A DNA stretch of 64,000 nucleotides, taken from assembly GCF_003991875.1 (NCBI RefSeq), contig NZ_CP031423.1, positions 2,232,001 to 2,296,000 on the forward strand, given 5' to 3'. This stretch comes from Microbacterium lemovicicum. Lineage in GTDB: Bacteria > Actinomycetota > Actinomycetes > Actinomycetales > Microbacteriaceae. Below, in pieces: positions 52,324 to 60,981 of the stretch. Position 1 is the first letter of the stretch. Each line of letters opens with the position of its first letter. A model generated the notes under the pieces. The model was not told the origin of the DNA and made no database searches. It saw only the letters and a program-made list of their open reading frames with translations. The translations under genes were made by a program, and so were the position numbers.

Positions 52324-53198
52324 CGGAGTTCTCCTTCTGTGAGTAGGTCATCGGTTCTCGGCGAGGTCTCTGTGATGTCGATCGGCGCGCCGTAGCCGAA
52401 GGCGCCGAACTGCGTGCAGGTGACGGCTGCGGAGGCGGATGCTGCGGCCATGAGTGTGCCGAGATCCTCCCCGCGCAGCAGTCCGATGAGCGCGCGGGCG
52501 GTGAGGGTGTCCCCTGCGCCGAGCGTGTCGACGACCTGCGTGGGCACCGGTGTGCTCGACGCGCGCTGCGCACCGTCGGTCAGCACCGCACCGCGCGAGC
52601 CTCGGGTCACGAGCACCCACCTCGCTCCGCCGGCGAGCGCGCCGGCGATGAGGTCGTCGACCTGCGCCTCGTCGAGGTCGCCGCCCGAGAAGGTGGCGAG
52701 GAAGCAGTGCGAGACGAGCGGATGCCAGAACTCGGGCTGCGTGCGGATCGAGAAGTCGTACGACACCCTCGTGCGCCGCGCGAAGTCGGGCACGTGCGCA
52801 TCGAGGAAGCTCGAGTCGCCGACGTGCAGGGCGTCGTACCCGGCGATGACGTCGAGGTCGGCCTCCGATGGGGTGAACAGGGAGACGCCCTTCCCCGAGT
52901 TCAGGAAGACGCGGTCGCCGTCGATGAGTCCGATGCGGCAGTACGCCGTCGAGCCGTCCTCGATGCGGAGCCGGGTGGTGTCGACGTTCTCCGCACGCAG
53001 GGCCGACCGCAGCAGGTCGCCCGCGGCATCCTCCGCCACGGCTCCGATGTAGGAGGTCTCGACGCCCTCGCGCGCCGCGTAGACCGAGACGTTGACGCAG
53101 TTGCCGCCCGGATACATCACGCCGTCGGCGGTGTAGCAGTCCACGACGTTGTCGCCGACGGCGACGATGCGCGGGTCGGCGAGGGGCAGCGGCCTCAC
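52320..53198 (-). CDS. PfkB-family kinase (fructoselysine-kinase-like)
   Basis: 292 residues from a GTG that overlaps the preceding TGA (GTGA). VAVGDNVVDCY and YPGGNCVNVSVYAARE at the N-terminus bind the sugar; VDTLGAGDTLTARALIGLL holds the catalytic Asp of ribokinase-type enzymes. PGGNCVNVSVYA is close to FrlD fructoselysine 6-kinases. It should phosphorylate fructosyl amino acids at O6 with ATP before the SIS deglycase acts. The longer frame upstream lies in another gene. Confidence 0.88.
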   Translation of the reverse strand: MRPLPLADPRIVAVGDNVVDCYTADGVMYPGGNCVNVSVYAAREGVETSYIGAVAEDAAGDLLRSALRAENVDTTRLRIEDGSTAYCRIGLIDGDRVFLNSGKGVSLFTPSEADLDVIAGYDALHVGDSSFLDAHVPDFARRTRVSYDFSIRTQPEFWHPLVSHCFLATFSGGDLDEAQVDDLIAGALAGGARWVLVTRGSRGAVLTDGAQRASSTPVPTQVVDTLGAGDTLTARALIGLLRGEDLGTLMAAASASAAVTCTQFGAFGYGAPIDITETSPRTDDLLTEGELR

Positions 53199-54331
53199 GC
53201 GGGCACCGGAGCGAAGCGTGCGGCGTTGAAGTCGGCCAGCAGCGGGCTGGGCGTTCCCGTGAGGATCTCGCGGGCGACGAGCTCGCCGGTGATGAGGCCG
53301 AGCGTGGCCCCGCTGTGGGTGAAGATGACGTGCAGTCCGGTGATGTCGCGCACGGCGCCGATGACCGGTTCGCCGTCGCCCGGGATGGGCTTGGGACCGG
53401 CGCCCACGGTGTCGAGTTCGAGCTCCGGGTTGCCGGCCAGCACGGCGGACGCCTCGCGGAGCAGCTGCGCGACGGTCTCGTCGCGTACCTCCCAGGTGCC
53501 GTCGTCGTGCCGGACGACCTCGCGCTCCGACCAGCCGGAGTCGAGTACCAGCGTGCCGAACGGTGTGGGGCGGATCGCCACGCGCGGCGTGTTCAGCACA
53601 GCCTTGAGCTCGACCTCGATGGGCTTGGTGCTCACGAGCACCGAGATCGGCGTCTGCTCGGGCAGCTCGATGCCGAGGCCCGCGAGGTCGCGCGGCACCC
53701 ACGGCCCGGTGGCCAGCACCACGCGGTCGGCGGGAAGCAGGTCGCCGCCCTCGGTGCGGGCACCGACGGCACGACCGCCGTCGACCTCCACCGAGGTGTG
53801 CCCGGCGTTCTCGACCAGGGTGCCGCCGGCGGCGGCGAACGCCGTCAGCAGCTCCGCGACGAGGAGCGGCAGATCGACCCAGCCCTCGCCCGGGTTGAAG
53901 ATGGCACCTTCCTCGTGCACCGACGAGGGGTCGACGCCCGGTGTCCATGCCGTGATCTCGTCGGGAGCGAGCCAGACACTGTCGTAGCCAAGGCCATGCT
54001 CGTAGGCGAGCCGCTCCAGGTGCGATTTGCCCGGCTTCGCCCAGGTGAGACCGCCGTCGAAGCGCAGGAAGCGCGCCGCTTCGGGAGTGCGGGCCAGCAG
54101 CGTGCGGTAGCGGTCGATACCGGCGACGCGCAGCGCGTGGTAGGCGGGGCTGCGGAAACCTGCCGAGTTGAGCCACGACAGCGAGCGTCCGCTGGCGCCC
54201 GAGGAGACGGTCGACTCGGTGACGAGCGTGACCCGGGCGCCGCCCTGGGCGAGGCGGGTGGCGGTGGAGACGCCGAGCACGCCCGCGCCGATGACGACGA
54301 CGGCCGGTGCGGATGAGGGTGTTTCAGGCAT
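53195..54331 (-). CDS. FAD-dependent oxidoreductase, DAO (D-amino-acid oxidase) type
   Basis: 378 residues. The FAD site is VVVIGAGVLGVSTATRLAQG; VTESTVSSGASGRSLSWLNS and the C-terminal GLHVIFTHSGATLGLITGEL are standard for the DAO/glycine-oxidase group. Fructosyl amino acid oxidases belong to this fold, so it may oxidise Amadori compounds or sarcosine-like amines directly. The start is the ATG at 54331; a longer frame upstream is not supported. It is coupled to the kinase gene by GTGA. Confidence 0.85.
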   Translation of the reverse strand: MPETPSSAPAVVVIGAGVLGVSTATRLAQGGARVTLVTESTVSSGASGRSLSWLNSAGFRSPAYHALRVAGIDRYRTLLARTPEAARFLRFDGGLTWAKPGKSHLERLAYEHGLGYDSVWLAPDEITAWTPGVDPSSVHEEGAIFNPGEGWVDLPLLVAELLTAFAAAGGTLVENAGHTSVEVDGGRAVGARTEGGDLLPADRVVLATGPWVPRDLAGLGIELPEQTPISVLVSTKPIEVELKAVLNTPRVAIRPTPFGTLVLDSGWSEREVVRHDDGTWEVRDETVAQLLREASAVLAGNPELELDTVGAGPKPIPGDGEPVIGAVRDITGLHVIFTHSGATLGLITGELVAREILTGTPSPLLADFNAARFAPVPA

Positions 54332-54359
54332 GGCTGTGCTTTCTCTGGGACGAAACGGG

Positions 54360-55361
54360 TCAGTGGGCGCGGAGGCGCTCGATGAGCTCGAGCACGGCCA
54401 GCGCATCGTTCGGGTCGACGGGCAGCTCGCCGTCGCCGCGCAGGGTGTCAGCCAGCTGCCGGTAGAAGGCGGCGTAGTCGCCGGGAAGCAGCGGGATGTC
54501 GCGGGTCTCGCCCGTCGTGCCGAGGATGCCGGGGCGCGCTCCCCCGCCGAACCCCGCGTCGCGCGGAGAGGCGCCGCCCTTGAGGGCAGCCTCCTGTGGG
54601 TCGAGACCGTAACTGGTCCATCCCGCGGACGAGCCGAGCACGTGGAAGCGCGGACCGTTCAGCGGAGCGAGCGCGTTCATCCACAGGTGCGAGGTGACGC
54701 CCGAGGTGTGGCGCAGCGCGACGAAGACGTCGTCTTCGCTCCCGCCGCCGTCGCGTCGCACGTCCAGCTCGGCGTAGTGGCTCTCTACCGGCCCGAACAG
54801 CTGCAGCGCCTGGTCGATGAGGTGCGTGCCGAGGTCGAACAGCATGCCGCTGCCCGGGCCCTCGTTCTTCCACGCCTTCGCTTCGACGGGCTTGAACCAC
54901 TCGAAGCGCGACTCGAAACGGCGCACGTCGCCGAGCGCACCGTCGGCCAGGAGACCGCGCAGGGTGAGGAAGTCGCCGTCCCACCGCCGGTTCTGGAACT
55001 CCGTCAGCGGAACGCCGGCCGCGGCCGCGCGGTCGATGAGGTCGCGGGCCTCAGCCACCGTCGGCGCGAAGGGCTTGTCGACGACCACGGCGATTCCGGC
55101 TTCGATCGCGCGGGTCGCCAGCTCGTGGTGGGTGGCGGGCGGAGATCCGATCACCACCAGATCGAGGTCGCGGGTGAAGAGATCATCGACGGATGCCACG
55201 GTCGCAGCATCCGGATACAGAGCCCTCGCCTCACCGGAGCGCTCGGCATCCGCCGTCACGATCACGTCGAGGGAGTACGCCGGATCGGCGGCGAGGAACG
55301 GGGCGTGGAAGACGCGTCCCGAGGAGCCGAAGCCGATGAGCCCTGTGCGGATGACGCTCAC
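54360..55361 (-). CDS. Gfo/Idh/MocA-family oxidoreductase
   Basis: 333 residues. IGFGSSGRVFHAPFLAADPA is the NAD(P) fold of the YdgJ/DltE-like group; VVDKPFAPTVAEA is the active-site motif, and FDLGTHLIDQALQLFG follows. It is in the fructosamine operon, 28 bases before the FAD gene and overlapping the ABC ATPase by 4 bases. It may oxidise or reduce a sugar released from the Amadori substrate. Substrate unknown. Confidence 0.88.
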   Translation of the reverse strand: MSVIRTGLIGFGSSGRVFHAPFLAADPAYSLDVIVTADAERSGEARALYPDAATVASVDDLFTRDLDLVVIGSPPATHHELATRAIEAGIAVVVDKPFAPTVAEARDLIDRAAAAGVPLTEFQNRRWDGDFLTLRGLLADGALGDVRRFESRFEWFKPVEAKAWKNEGPGSGMLFDLGTHLIDQALQLFGPVESHYAELDVRRDGGGSEDDVFVALRHTSGVTSHLWMNALAPLNGPRFHVLGSSAGWTSYGLDPQEAALKGGASPRDAGFGGGARPGILGTTGETRDIPLLPGDYAAFYRQLADTLRGDGELPVDPNDALAVLELIERLRAH

Positions 55362-56128
55362 AGCACCTCCGACAGGAAGCGCTGCAGACGCTCGCTCTTG
55401 GGGGCGTCGAAGATCTGCTCCGGCGTGCCGACCTCGACGATCTTCCCCTCGTCCATGAACACGACCTGGTCGGCGGCGCGACGCGCGAACTTCATCTCAT
55501 GCGTGACGACGAGCATCGTCATCCCGCGCTGGCCGAGGCCCGCGAGCAGGTTCAGCACGCCCTTGACGAGCTCGGGGTCGAGCGCGCTGGTCACCTCGTC
55601 GAAGAGCATGACCTCGGGCTCCATCGCGAGCGCGCGGGCGATCGCGACGCGCTGCTGCTGACCGCCCGACAGGTCGCGCGGCCGGTGATCGGTGCGCTCT
55701 GCGAGGCCCACCTCGGCGAGACGCTGGTGCGCGATACGTCGCGACTCGCCCTTCGACATGCGCTTCACGTTGCGGAGGGCGAGCGCCACGTTCTCGAGCG
55801 CCGTGTGGTCGGGAAAGAGGTTGAAGTGCTGGAAGACCAGTCCGATGCGCGAGCGCAGCACATCGGGCTTCACCTGCAGCGCGCTCTCGCCGTGGATGAG
55901 CACGTCGCCGCTCTTGGGCTCGTGCAGGCGGTTGATGCCGCGCAGCATGGTCGACTTGCCGGAACCCGAGGGTCCGATCACGCAGGTCGTTGTGCCGGGG
56001 GCGACCGTGAGGCTGACGCCGCGCAGCACGTCGACGGGCCCGTAAGCCATGGTGAGGTCTTTCAGCTCGAGGCTGGAGCCCTCGTAGATGCGGCCGTCGA
56101 CGACGGGCATGGGTGAGGTGTAGGTCAT
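55358..56128 (-). CDS. Amino-acid-type ABC importer ATP-binding protein
   Basis: 256 residues, GlnQ/HisP type. Walker A is CVIGPSGSGKSTMLRGINRL, the signature DLSGGQQQRVAIARALAMEP, Walker B VMLFDEVTSALDPELV, and the switch His is in VVTHEMKFAR. It drives the permease at 56125, which it overlaps by 4 bases. The operon suggests that the importer takes up fructosyl amino acids or other N-glycated amines rather than plain amino acids. Confidence 0.93.
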   Translation of the reverse strand: MTYTSPMPVVDGRIYEGSSLELKDLTMAYGPVDVLRGVSLTVAPGTTTCVIGPSGSGKSTMLRGINRLHEPKSGDVLIHGESALQVKPDVLRSRIGLVFQHFNLFPDHTALENVALALRNVKRMSKGESRRIAHQRLAEVGLAERTDHRPRDLSGGQQQRVAIARALAMEPEVMLFDEVTSALDPELVKGVLNLLAGLGQRGMTMLVVTHEMKFARRAADQVVFMDEGKIVEVGTPEQIFDAPKSERLQRFLSEVL

Positions 56129-56910
56129 GTGTTGCTCCCGAGGGTGACGGGGATGGGGGTGACTTCGTCGACCTCGTCGAGGCCGCTCTTGGGCGGCGTA
56201 GCCTTGCGGCGTCCGGTGCGGAACCGGTCGTCGAAGTAGTTCACGAGGTGCGTGAGCGGGACGGTGATCACGAGGTAGAAGAGGCCGGCCAGCACGAGCG
56301 GCGAGAGGTTGCCGGTGAGCACCGCGGCGTCCTGTCCGACGCGGAACAGTTCACGCTCGCTGACGAGCAGACCGAGGAAGTAGACGAGGCTCGAGTCCTT
56401 CACGATGGCGATGAACTGGTTCACCAGCGCCGGCAGAACCCGGCGGATGCCCTGCGGGATGACGACGAGGCGCATGGCCTTGCCATAGCTGAGCCCGAGA
56501 GCGCGGCAGGCCTCGAGCTGTCCACGGTCGACGCTCTGGATGCCGGCGCGGAAGATCTCGCCGATGTACGCCGAGGCGATCAGGCTCAGCGCGAGGATGC
56601 CGAGCGGGTAGGGCGACGGTCCGAAGATGTCCTGGCTCAGCCGGGCGAATCCCTGCCCGATGAGCAGGATCGTGAGGATCGCCGGAAGCCCGCGGAAGAT
56701 GTCGGTGTACACCCGAGCGGGTGTCCGCAGCCATCGCGACGGGGAGATCCCCATCACCGCGACGATCATGCCGAGCACGATGCCGATCACGGTGGCGGCG
56801 GCGGAGATCACGAGGGTGTTGACGAGGCCGGTGCCCAGCAGCTGCGGGAACACCGCCACCATCGCGTCGAAGTTCAGGAAGGTGTTCTTGAGTTGGTCGA
56901 GCCAGTCCAT
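56125..56910 (-). CDS. Amino-acid-type ABC importer permease
   Basis: 261 residues with about five helices. The EAA region is GQLEACRALGLSYGKAMRLV followed by VIPQGIRRVLPAL, the HisM/GlnP signature for contact with the ATPase. The N-terminus MDWLDQLKNTFLNFD is cytoplasmic. Only one permease gene is present, so it probably forms a homodimer. It follows the binding-protein gene after a 70-base gap with a strong hairpin. Confidence 0.92.
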   Translation of the reverse strand: MDWLDQLKNTFLNFDAMVAVFPQLLGTGLVNTLVISAAATVIGIVLGMIVAVMGISPSRWLRTPARVYTDIFRGLPAILTILLIGQGFARLSQDIFGPSPYPLGILALSLIASAYIGEIFRAGIQSVDRGQLEACRALGLSYGKAMRLVVIPQGIRRVLPALVNQFIAIVKDSSLVYFLGLLVSERELFRVGQDAAVLTGNLSPLVLAGLFYLVITVPLTHLVNYFDDRFRTGRRKATPPKSGLDEVDEVTPIPVTLGSNT

Positions 56911-56934
56911 GGGTCGCCTCTCGGGTCAGTGGGT

Positions 56935-56972
56935 GGGTGAGGGCGGATGCCGCGGCGACAGCGCCCTCACCC
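56935..56972 (-). other. Intercistronic hairpin between binding protein and permease
   Basis: GGGTGAGGGCG and CGCCCTCACCC form a perfect 11-base stem around a 16-base loop. Such hairpins after a binding-protein gene stabilise its message or partly stop transcription so that the binding protein is made in excess. Confidence 0.6.
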
Positions 56973-56980
56973 GGACGGTG

Positions 56981-57838
56981 TCAGGACGACGGGGTCGGCG
57001 ACGCGGTGCGCTCGCTGGAGGGCAGGTACTGGTCGGGCATCGGCGAGCCCGGGAACCACTTCTGGTAGAGCTCCTTCCAGGTGCCGTCTTCCATGGCGGC
57101 GGCGAGACCCTCGTTGAGCGCCTCGCGGAGCGCGTCGTTGCCCTTGGCGACGGCGAAACCCGCCGGCGCGTCGAACGACGGGATGTCCTCGACCGAGACG
57201 AGCCCGTACTGCTCGATGTACTCGCGGGTCGACTCGTAGTCGAGGAAGTGCGCGGCGATCGTGCCGTTGTTCAGCGCGGCGATCGCGGCGTTGTTGTCGG
57301 GGAAGCGCACGAGGTCTGCACCCGGGAAGTTGTTGACCGCGTAGGTCTCCTGCAGCGTGCCCTGCACGACGCCCAGGCGCTTGCCGGCCAGGTCGTCGCT
57401 CGACTTCACGTCGCTGTCGGGCGTGCTGAGGATCGTGAGGTAGCCGGCGAGGTAGCCCTCGCTGAAGTCGACGGTCGTCTTGCGGTCGTCGGTGATGCCG
57501 ATCGCGGCGACGCCCACGTCGTACTGCCCGTTGGCCACGGCGGCGAGGAGACCGGAGAAGTCCTGGCCCGTGAACACGACGTCGTCGATGCCCTCGCGGG
57601 CTGCGACGTCCTTGAACAGCTCGATGTCGAAGCCGCTGAACTCGCCGCTCGCGTCGGTGAACGCGTAGGGCTTGATGTCACCGACGCTGGCGACGCGGAT
57701 CTGGCCGGGCGTGATGAGGCCGTAGGGGTTGTCCTCGCCGCCGGCGGAGGACGATGCTCCTGCACCGCCGCTGCAGGCGGAGAGGGCGAGCACTGCCGCT
57801 GCCATGGCGGCCGCGATGGGAATGATGCGTTTCTTCAC
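56981..57838 (-). CDS. Amino-acid-type ABC substrate-binding lipoprotein
   Basis: 285 residues. A Lys/Arg start and hydrophobic helix end in LALSAC (lipobox), so it is anchored outside the cell. The fold is solute-binding family 3: [36 protein letters not shown], then [20 protein letters not shown] and [19 protein letters not shown]. It should bind the amine or amino acid part of the substrate. It is the first gene of the operon, directly facing the LacI operator. Confidence 0.92.
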   Translation of the reverse strand: MKKRIIPIAAAMAAAVLALSACSGGAGASSSAGGEDNPYGLITPGQIRVASVGDIKPYAFTDASGEFSGFDIELFKDVAAREGIDDVVFTGQDFSGLLAAVANGQYDVGVAAIGITDDRKTTVDFSEGYLAGYLTILSTPDSDVKSSDDLAGKRLGVVQGTLQETYAVNNFPGADLVRFPDNNAAIAALNNGTIAAHFLDYESTREYIEQYGLVSVEDIPSFDAPAGFAVAKGNDALREALNEGLAAAMEDGTWKELYQKWFPGSPMPDQYLPSSERTASPTPSS

Positions 57839-57878
57839 AGCTGTCCGTTCGATTGAGTGGTGCTCGGGGGTGGTGGGT

Positions 57879-57912
57879 CCGGTCTCAACCGATTAGATTG
57901 AGACCGGTCTCA
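57879..57912. promoter_or_regulatory. LacI-type operator in the fructosamine operon control region
   Basis: TGAGACCGGTCTCA (57899-57912) is a perfect 14-base palindrome of the LacI-family style (central CCGG). A second half-site is at 57879-57888, since CCGGTCTCAA and TTGAGACCGG also form a 10-base inverted repeat spaced by 9. It sits between the binding-protein gene and the LacI gene. Confidence 0.75.
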
Positions 57913-57988
57913 CCTGCTTGAGGTAGGAAGCTACCCCGCAATGCGAGAAGGTGTCAAGAGACTGTTCAGACGAATGGAATGGAGCTCG

Positions 57989-59050
57989 ATGAGCGAGATG
58001 GCGAGTCGCAGGCGCGAAGTCACTGTGAGCGACGTGGCCCGCGAGGCCGGTGTCGGCAAGGCGACAGCGGCGCGCGCGCTGGGCGGTTACGGCGCCGTCA
58101 GCGAGGCCGTGCGCGACCGCGTCATGGCCGCCGCCGAGCGCCTGGAATACCGCCCGAACGAGCTCGCCCGCAGCATGAACACGGGCAAGTCGAAGACCAT
58201 CGGCGTCATCGTCGGCGACATCGAGAACGGCTATTTCGGCCTCGCGATGAGGGGCATCTCCGACGCCGCGAAGGCAGCCGGATACGACGTCATCCTCATC
58301 AACACGTCGGAGAACGTCGAGGCCGAGATCGACGCCGTGCGGGTGCTTCTCGACAAGCGGGTGGACGGGGTGATCGTCGCGCCGGCATCGTCGTTCGAGA
58401 CAGATCATCTGCACGACGTGCACGCCTCAGGCCGGCCAATGGTGCTGCTCGACCGCCACGTCGACGGCCTGGATGTGCCCTCCGTCGGGGTCGACATCGC
58501 CGTCGCCGCCCAGGATGCCGCGGCCTCCCTGCTCGCCGCAGGTCACCGTCGCATCGCCTTCGTCACCGCCCTCGCGTCCGACGAGTCGTGGGCGCCCGGG
58601 CAGCCTCTCGCAGTGTCATCGGTGACCGATCGCCTCGCCGGCATTCAGGCCGCTCTGACAGCGTCCGATGTCGAGCCCGACACACTTCTGGTGCGTTTCG
58701 GCGCGATCGGCATGCCCGCCGTGACGGCGATCATCGACGAGCTGCTCGCGCTCCCCCAGCCGCCCACCGCGATCCTGGCTTCCGACAGCGTCATCGCCCT
58801 CGACATGCTGCGGGTGCTTCGCTCGCGCGGTATCGAACTCCCCCGCGACCTCTCCTTCGTCATGTTCGACGATTTCCCCTGGACCGAACTGGTCGCCCCG
58901 CCCCTGTCGGTCGTCTCGCAGCCGATCTACGACGTCGGGCTGGCCGCGGGGCGCAAGCTGGTGCGGCTGCTCGCGGGAGCGTCGGGCGAGGAGGCGGAGC
59001 TGCTGGCTGCGCGGTTCATCGAGCGTGGTTCCGTGGGGGTGGTCGGCTGA
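57989..59050 (+). CDS. LacI-family transcriptional regulator (fructosamine operon)
   Basis: 353 residues. The N-terminal helix-turn-helix is VTVSDVAREAGVGKATAARA, with hinge ERLEYRPNELARSMNTG, and then the periplasmic-binding-like ligand domain (TIGVIVGDIENGYFGLAM, SFVMFDDFPWTELVAPPLSV). GGAG lies before the ATG at 57989. It is divergent from the operon at 51307-57838 and lies next to the perfect palindrome, so it almost surely represses it and senses a glycated amine or its phosphate. Confidence 0.92.
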   Translation: MSEMASRRREVTVSDVAREAGVGKATAARALGGYGAVSEAVRDRVMAAAERLEYRPNELARSMNTGKSKTIGVIVGDIENGYFGLAMRGISDAAKAAGYDVILINTSENVEAEIDAVRVLLDKRVDGVIVAPASSFETDHLHDVHASGRPMVLLDRHVDGLDVPSVGVDIAVAAQDAAASLLAAGHRRIAFVTALASDESWAPGQPLAVSSVTDRLAGIQAALTASDVEPDTLLVRFGAIGMPAVTAIIDELLALPQPPTAILASDSVIALDMLRVLRSRGIELPRDLSFVMFDDFPWTELVAPPLSVVSQPIYDVGLAAGRKLVRLLAGASGEEAELLAARFIERGSVGVVG

Positions 59051-59078
59051 CGGAAGCGATTGGGATTATGCGGGCGTT

Positions 59079-59717
59079 TCAACGCTCGCACGCGAGCCCG
59101 TCGCCATCCCTGTCGAGGCCGTAGATATCGGACCCGACCACGCGGGCGACGCCGTCCAGGTACGCCGGCCCGTTACCCGAGCCCCCTGCGCAATCCACAT
59201 CGCTCGCGATCGGCACGCACGCGTCCGCATAGTTCGGATCGCACTCTGCAGTTGGTGCAGGCGGCGCAGGCGGTGGAGGCGGGTCGTACACGCCGACCGA
59301 CACAACCTCCGCGACGGGTGCGACGGCGACCACGTCCGACGTCAGCTCGCGAGCGGTCTCCACGCCGTCCACAAGTGTGACCGTGTACGTCAGCGCACGC
59401 TCCCCCGCCTGTCCGACAACAGAGACCACGGTCTCGCCGCGAGGAAGGTTGCCGTCCTCGACCGACGTCTGCTCGAAGGCGATCGCCTCGGTGACCGTCT
59501 CCTGTCGCTGCGTTATGACCGGTGTCGGAGTGGCCGTCGGAGTGACGCGAGCGGCGGCAGTCGGTTGAGCGTCCGTCTGCGCGAATCGAGCAGCTTCCTT
59601 TTCCGGCACTTCTGCGCTGCTCGATCGAGGCGCAGAGGTCGCGCATCCCACCGCGATGACGGAGATCGTGAACATGGCCACGCACAGCAATAAAAAGCGG
59701 ATGAAGGATCTCCGCAT
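59079..59717 (-). CDS. Lipoprotein with G5 and Excalibur domains
   Basis: 212 residues. MRRSFIRFLLLCVAMFTISV then IAVGC gives a lipoprotein signal. After a Thr/Pro/Ala linker, a G5 domain (RGETVVSVVGQAGERALTYT then VTLVDGVE) and a C-terminal Excalibur calcium-binding motif with Cys pair (CDPNYADACVP ... GLDRDGDGLACER) follow. G5 domains bind cell-wall sugars or zinc; Excalibur is named for its DxDxDGxxCE pattern. Another Met 25 codons upstream exists, but this one matches the signal peptide. Probably a cell-envelope protein. Confidence 0.82.
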   Translation of the reverse strand: MRRSFIRFLLLCVAMFTISVIAVGCATSAPRSSSAEVPEKEAARFAQTDAQPTAAARVTPTATPTPVITQRQETVTEAIAFEQTSVEDGNLPRGETVVSVVGQAGERALTYTVTLVDGVETARELTSDVVAVAPVAEVVSVGVYDPPPPPAPPAPTAECDPNYADACVPIASDVDCAGGSGNGPAYLDGVARVVGSDIYGLDRDGDGLACER

Positions 59718-59816
59718 TCGGCTTGAGTGCAGCCCTGAAGCTCTCCGCTCCGCGACGAGACCACCGTTATTCTTGCGCTCAAAAGCGAACATCTTTCCCC
59801 CGCACCCCAGCTCCCG

Positions 59817-60902
59817 CTAGCGCCCTTCACGCATCGCGCGTCGAGGAGAAGCTGGCACCACGCTCCGACGAACCACAAGCGTTGGCGCGATGGGCTCGCG
59901 ATCCACCTCGCGCCCGCCAATGGCGCCCAGCAGCACCTCGATGCTCGCGTGAGCTAGCGCTGTGAAGTCCTGTCTCACCGTCGTCAAGGGGGGCAGGAAA
60001 TAGTCGGAGCCGAAGATGTCGTCGTATCCGACGACGCTCACGTCCTCTGGCACCCGTATGCCCGACTCGGTGAGAGCCCGGATCAGGCCCAATGCCGTGT
60101 GGTCGCTGGCGGCGAAGATCGCTTGCGGCACCGTTCCATCGCGCGCCATGCGCAGGCCCGTCTCGTACGCCCATTTCGGGGTCCAGTCGCCCTCGAGGCA
60201 TAGGCCCGGCTCAAGTCCGGCATCCCGCAATGCCCCTTCCCAGCCGCGTCGGCGTACACGGCCGTCGAACCACTCCATGGACCCAGCCAGGTGCGCGATG
60301 TCTGTGTGGCCGAGGTCGATGAGATGTTGTGTGGCCAGACGGGCGCCGAGCTCCTGGTTCTCCGAGTAGGTGAACAGACTCGGCGTTGACGAGACTCCCG
60401 CGGCAATCATCTCGACCGGCACGAGGATCGTGGCACCACGCACCGCATCGGCCATGCTCAGGACCGGCGCGATGACGATAATGCCGTCGACCTCGATGTC
60501 GTCGAGGCTCTCGAGCGCCTTCGCGACGGACTCCTCATACGGTTGCTCGACGGTGATGACAGTCGTGAAGTAGCCCTTTTGGCGAGCAACCTCTTCGAGA
60601 GCGATCAGCGTGCCGACGGGACCGAAGCGCGCGGAGCGGTCGGCAAGGATGCCGATGGCGGTGGATTTGTTGGTGGAGAGGGCGGTGGCCGTCCGGCTGC
60701 GACGGTAGCCCAGGTCTTTGATGAGCTGTTGGATGCGCGCCCGTGTCTTAGCGTTAACATCCGGGGCGTCGTTCAACACGCGCGAGACGGTCTGGTAGGA
60801 GACGCCGGCGGCGGACGCGACGTCGTTGATGTTCACTTTCCGTGGTCGCGACGATGGCGAGGGGGTCGCCGCCTGCGCGGTGTTTCCGGATGGGTTTTGC
60901 AT
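59817..60902 (-). CDS. LacI-family transcriptional regulator
   Basis: 361 residues from ATG 60902 (MQNPSG); a GTG nine codons upstream with GGAG before it is possible too. VNINDVASAAGVSYQTVSRV and LNDAPDVNAKTRARIQQLIK form the DNA-binding domain, and GIRVPEDVSVVGYDDIFGSD the ligand fold. It is 52 bases or more after the Gfo/Idh/MocA gene on the same strand and is probably the regulator of that sugar operon; its operator would be outside the window. Confidence 0.9.
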   Translation of the reverse strand: MQNPSGNTAQAATPSPSSRPRKVNINDVASAAGVSYQTVSRVLNDAPDVNAKTRARIQQLIKDLGYRRSRTATALSTNKSTAIGILADRSARFGPVGTLIALEEVARQKGYFTTVITVEQPYEESVAKALESLDDIEVDGIIVIAPVLSMADAVRGATILVPVEMIAAGVSSTPSLFTYSENQELGARLATQHLIDLGHTDIAHLAGSMEWFDGRVRRRGWEGALRDAGLEPGLCLEGDWTPKWAYETGLRMARDGTVPQAIFAASDHTALGLIRALTESGIRVPEDVSVVGYDDIFGSDYFLPPLTTVRQDFTALAHASIEVLLGAIGGREVDREPIAPTLVVRRSVVPASPRRAMREGR

Positions 60903-60981
60903 GCCCGCCTTGCTCTCGTGGCACTTCACTCCGCTCCCGCATGACAGTGGCCATGCGGGAGCGGAGCTGATGACGTTGTGG

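Noticed and set aside
52320..54176. 618-codon open frame for the PfkB kinase
   Set aside because: N-terminal half is Arg-rich shadow of the FAD gene; GTGA overlap gives the start at 53198.
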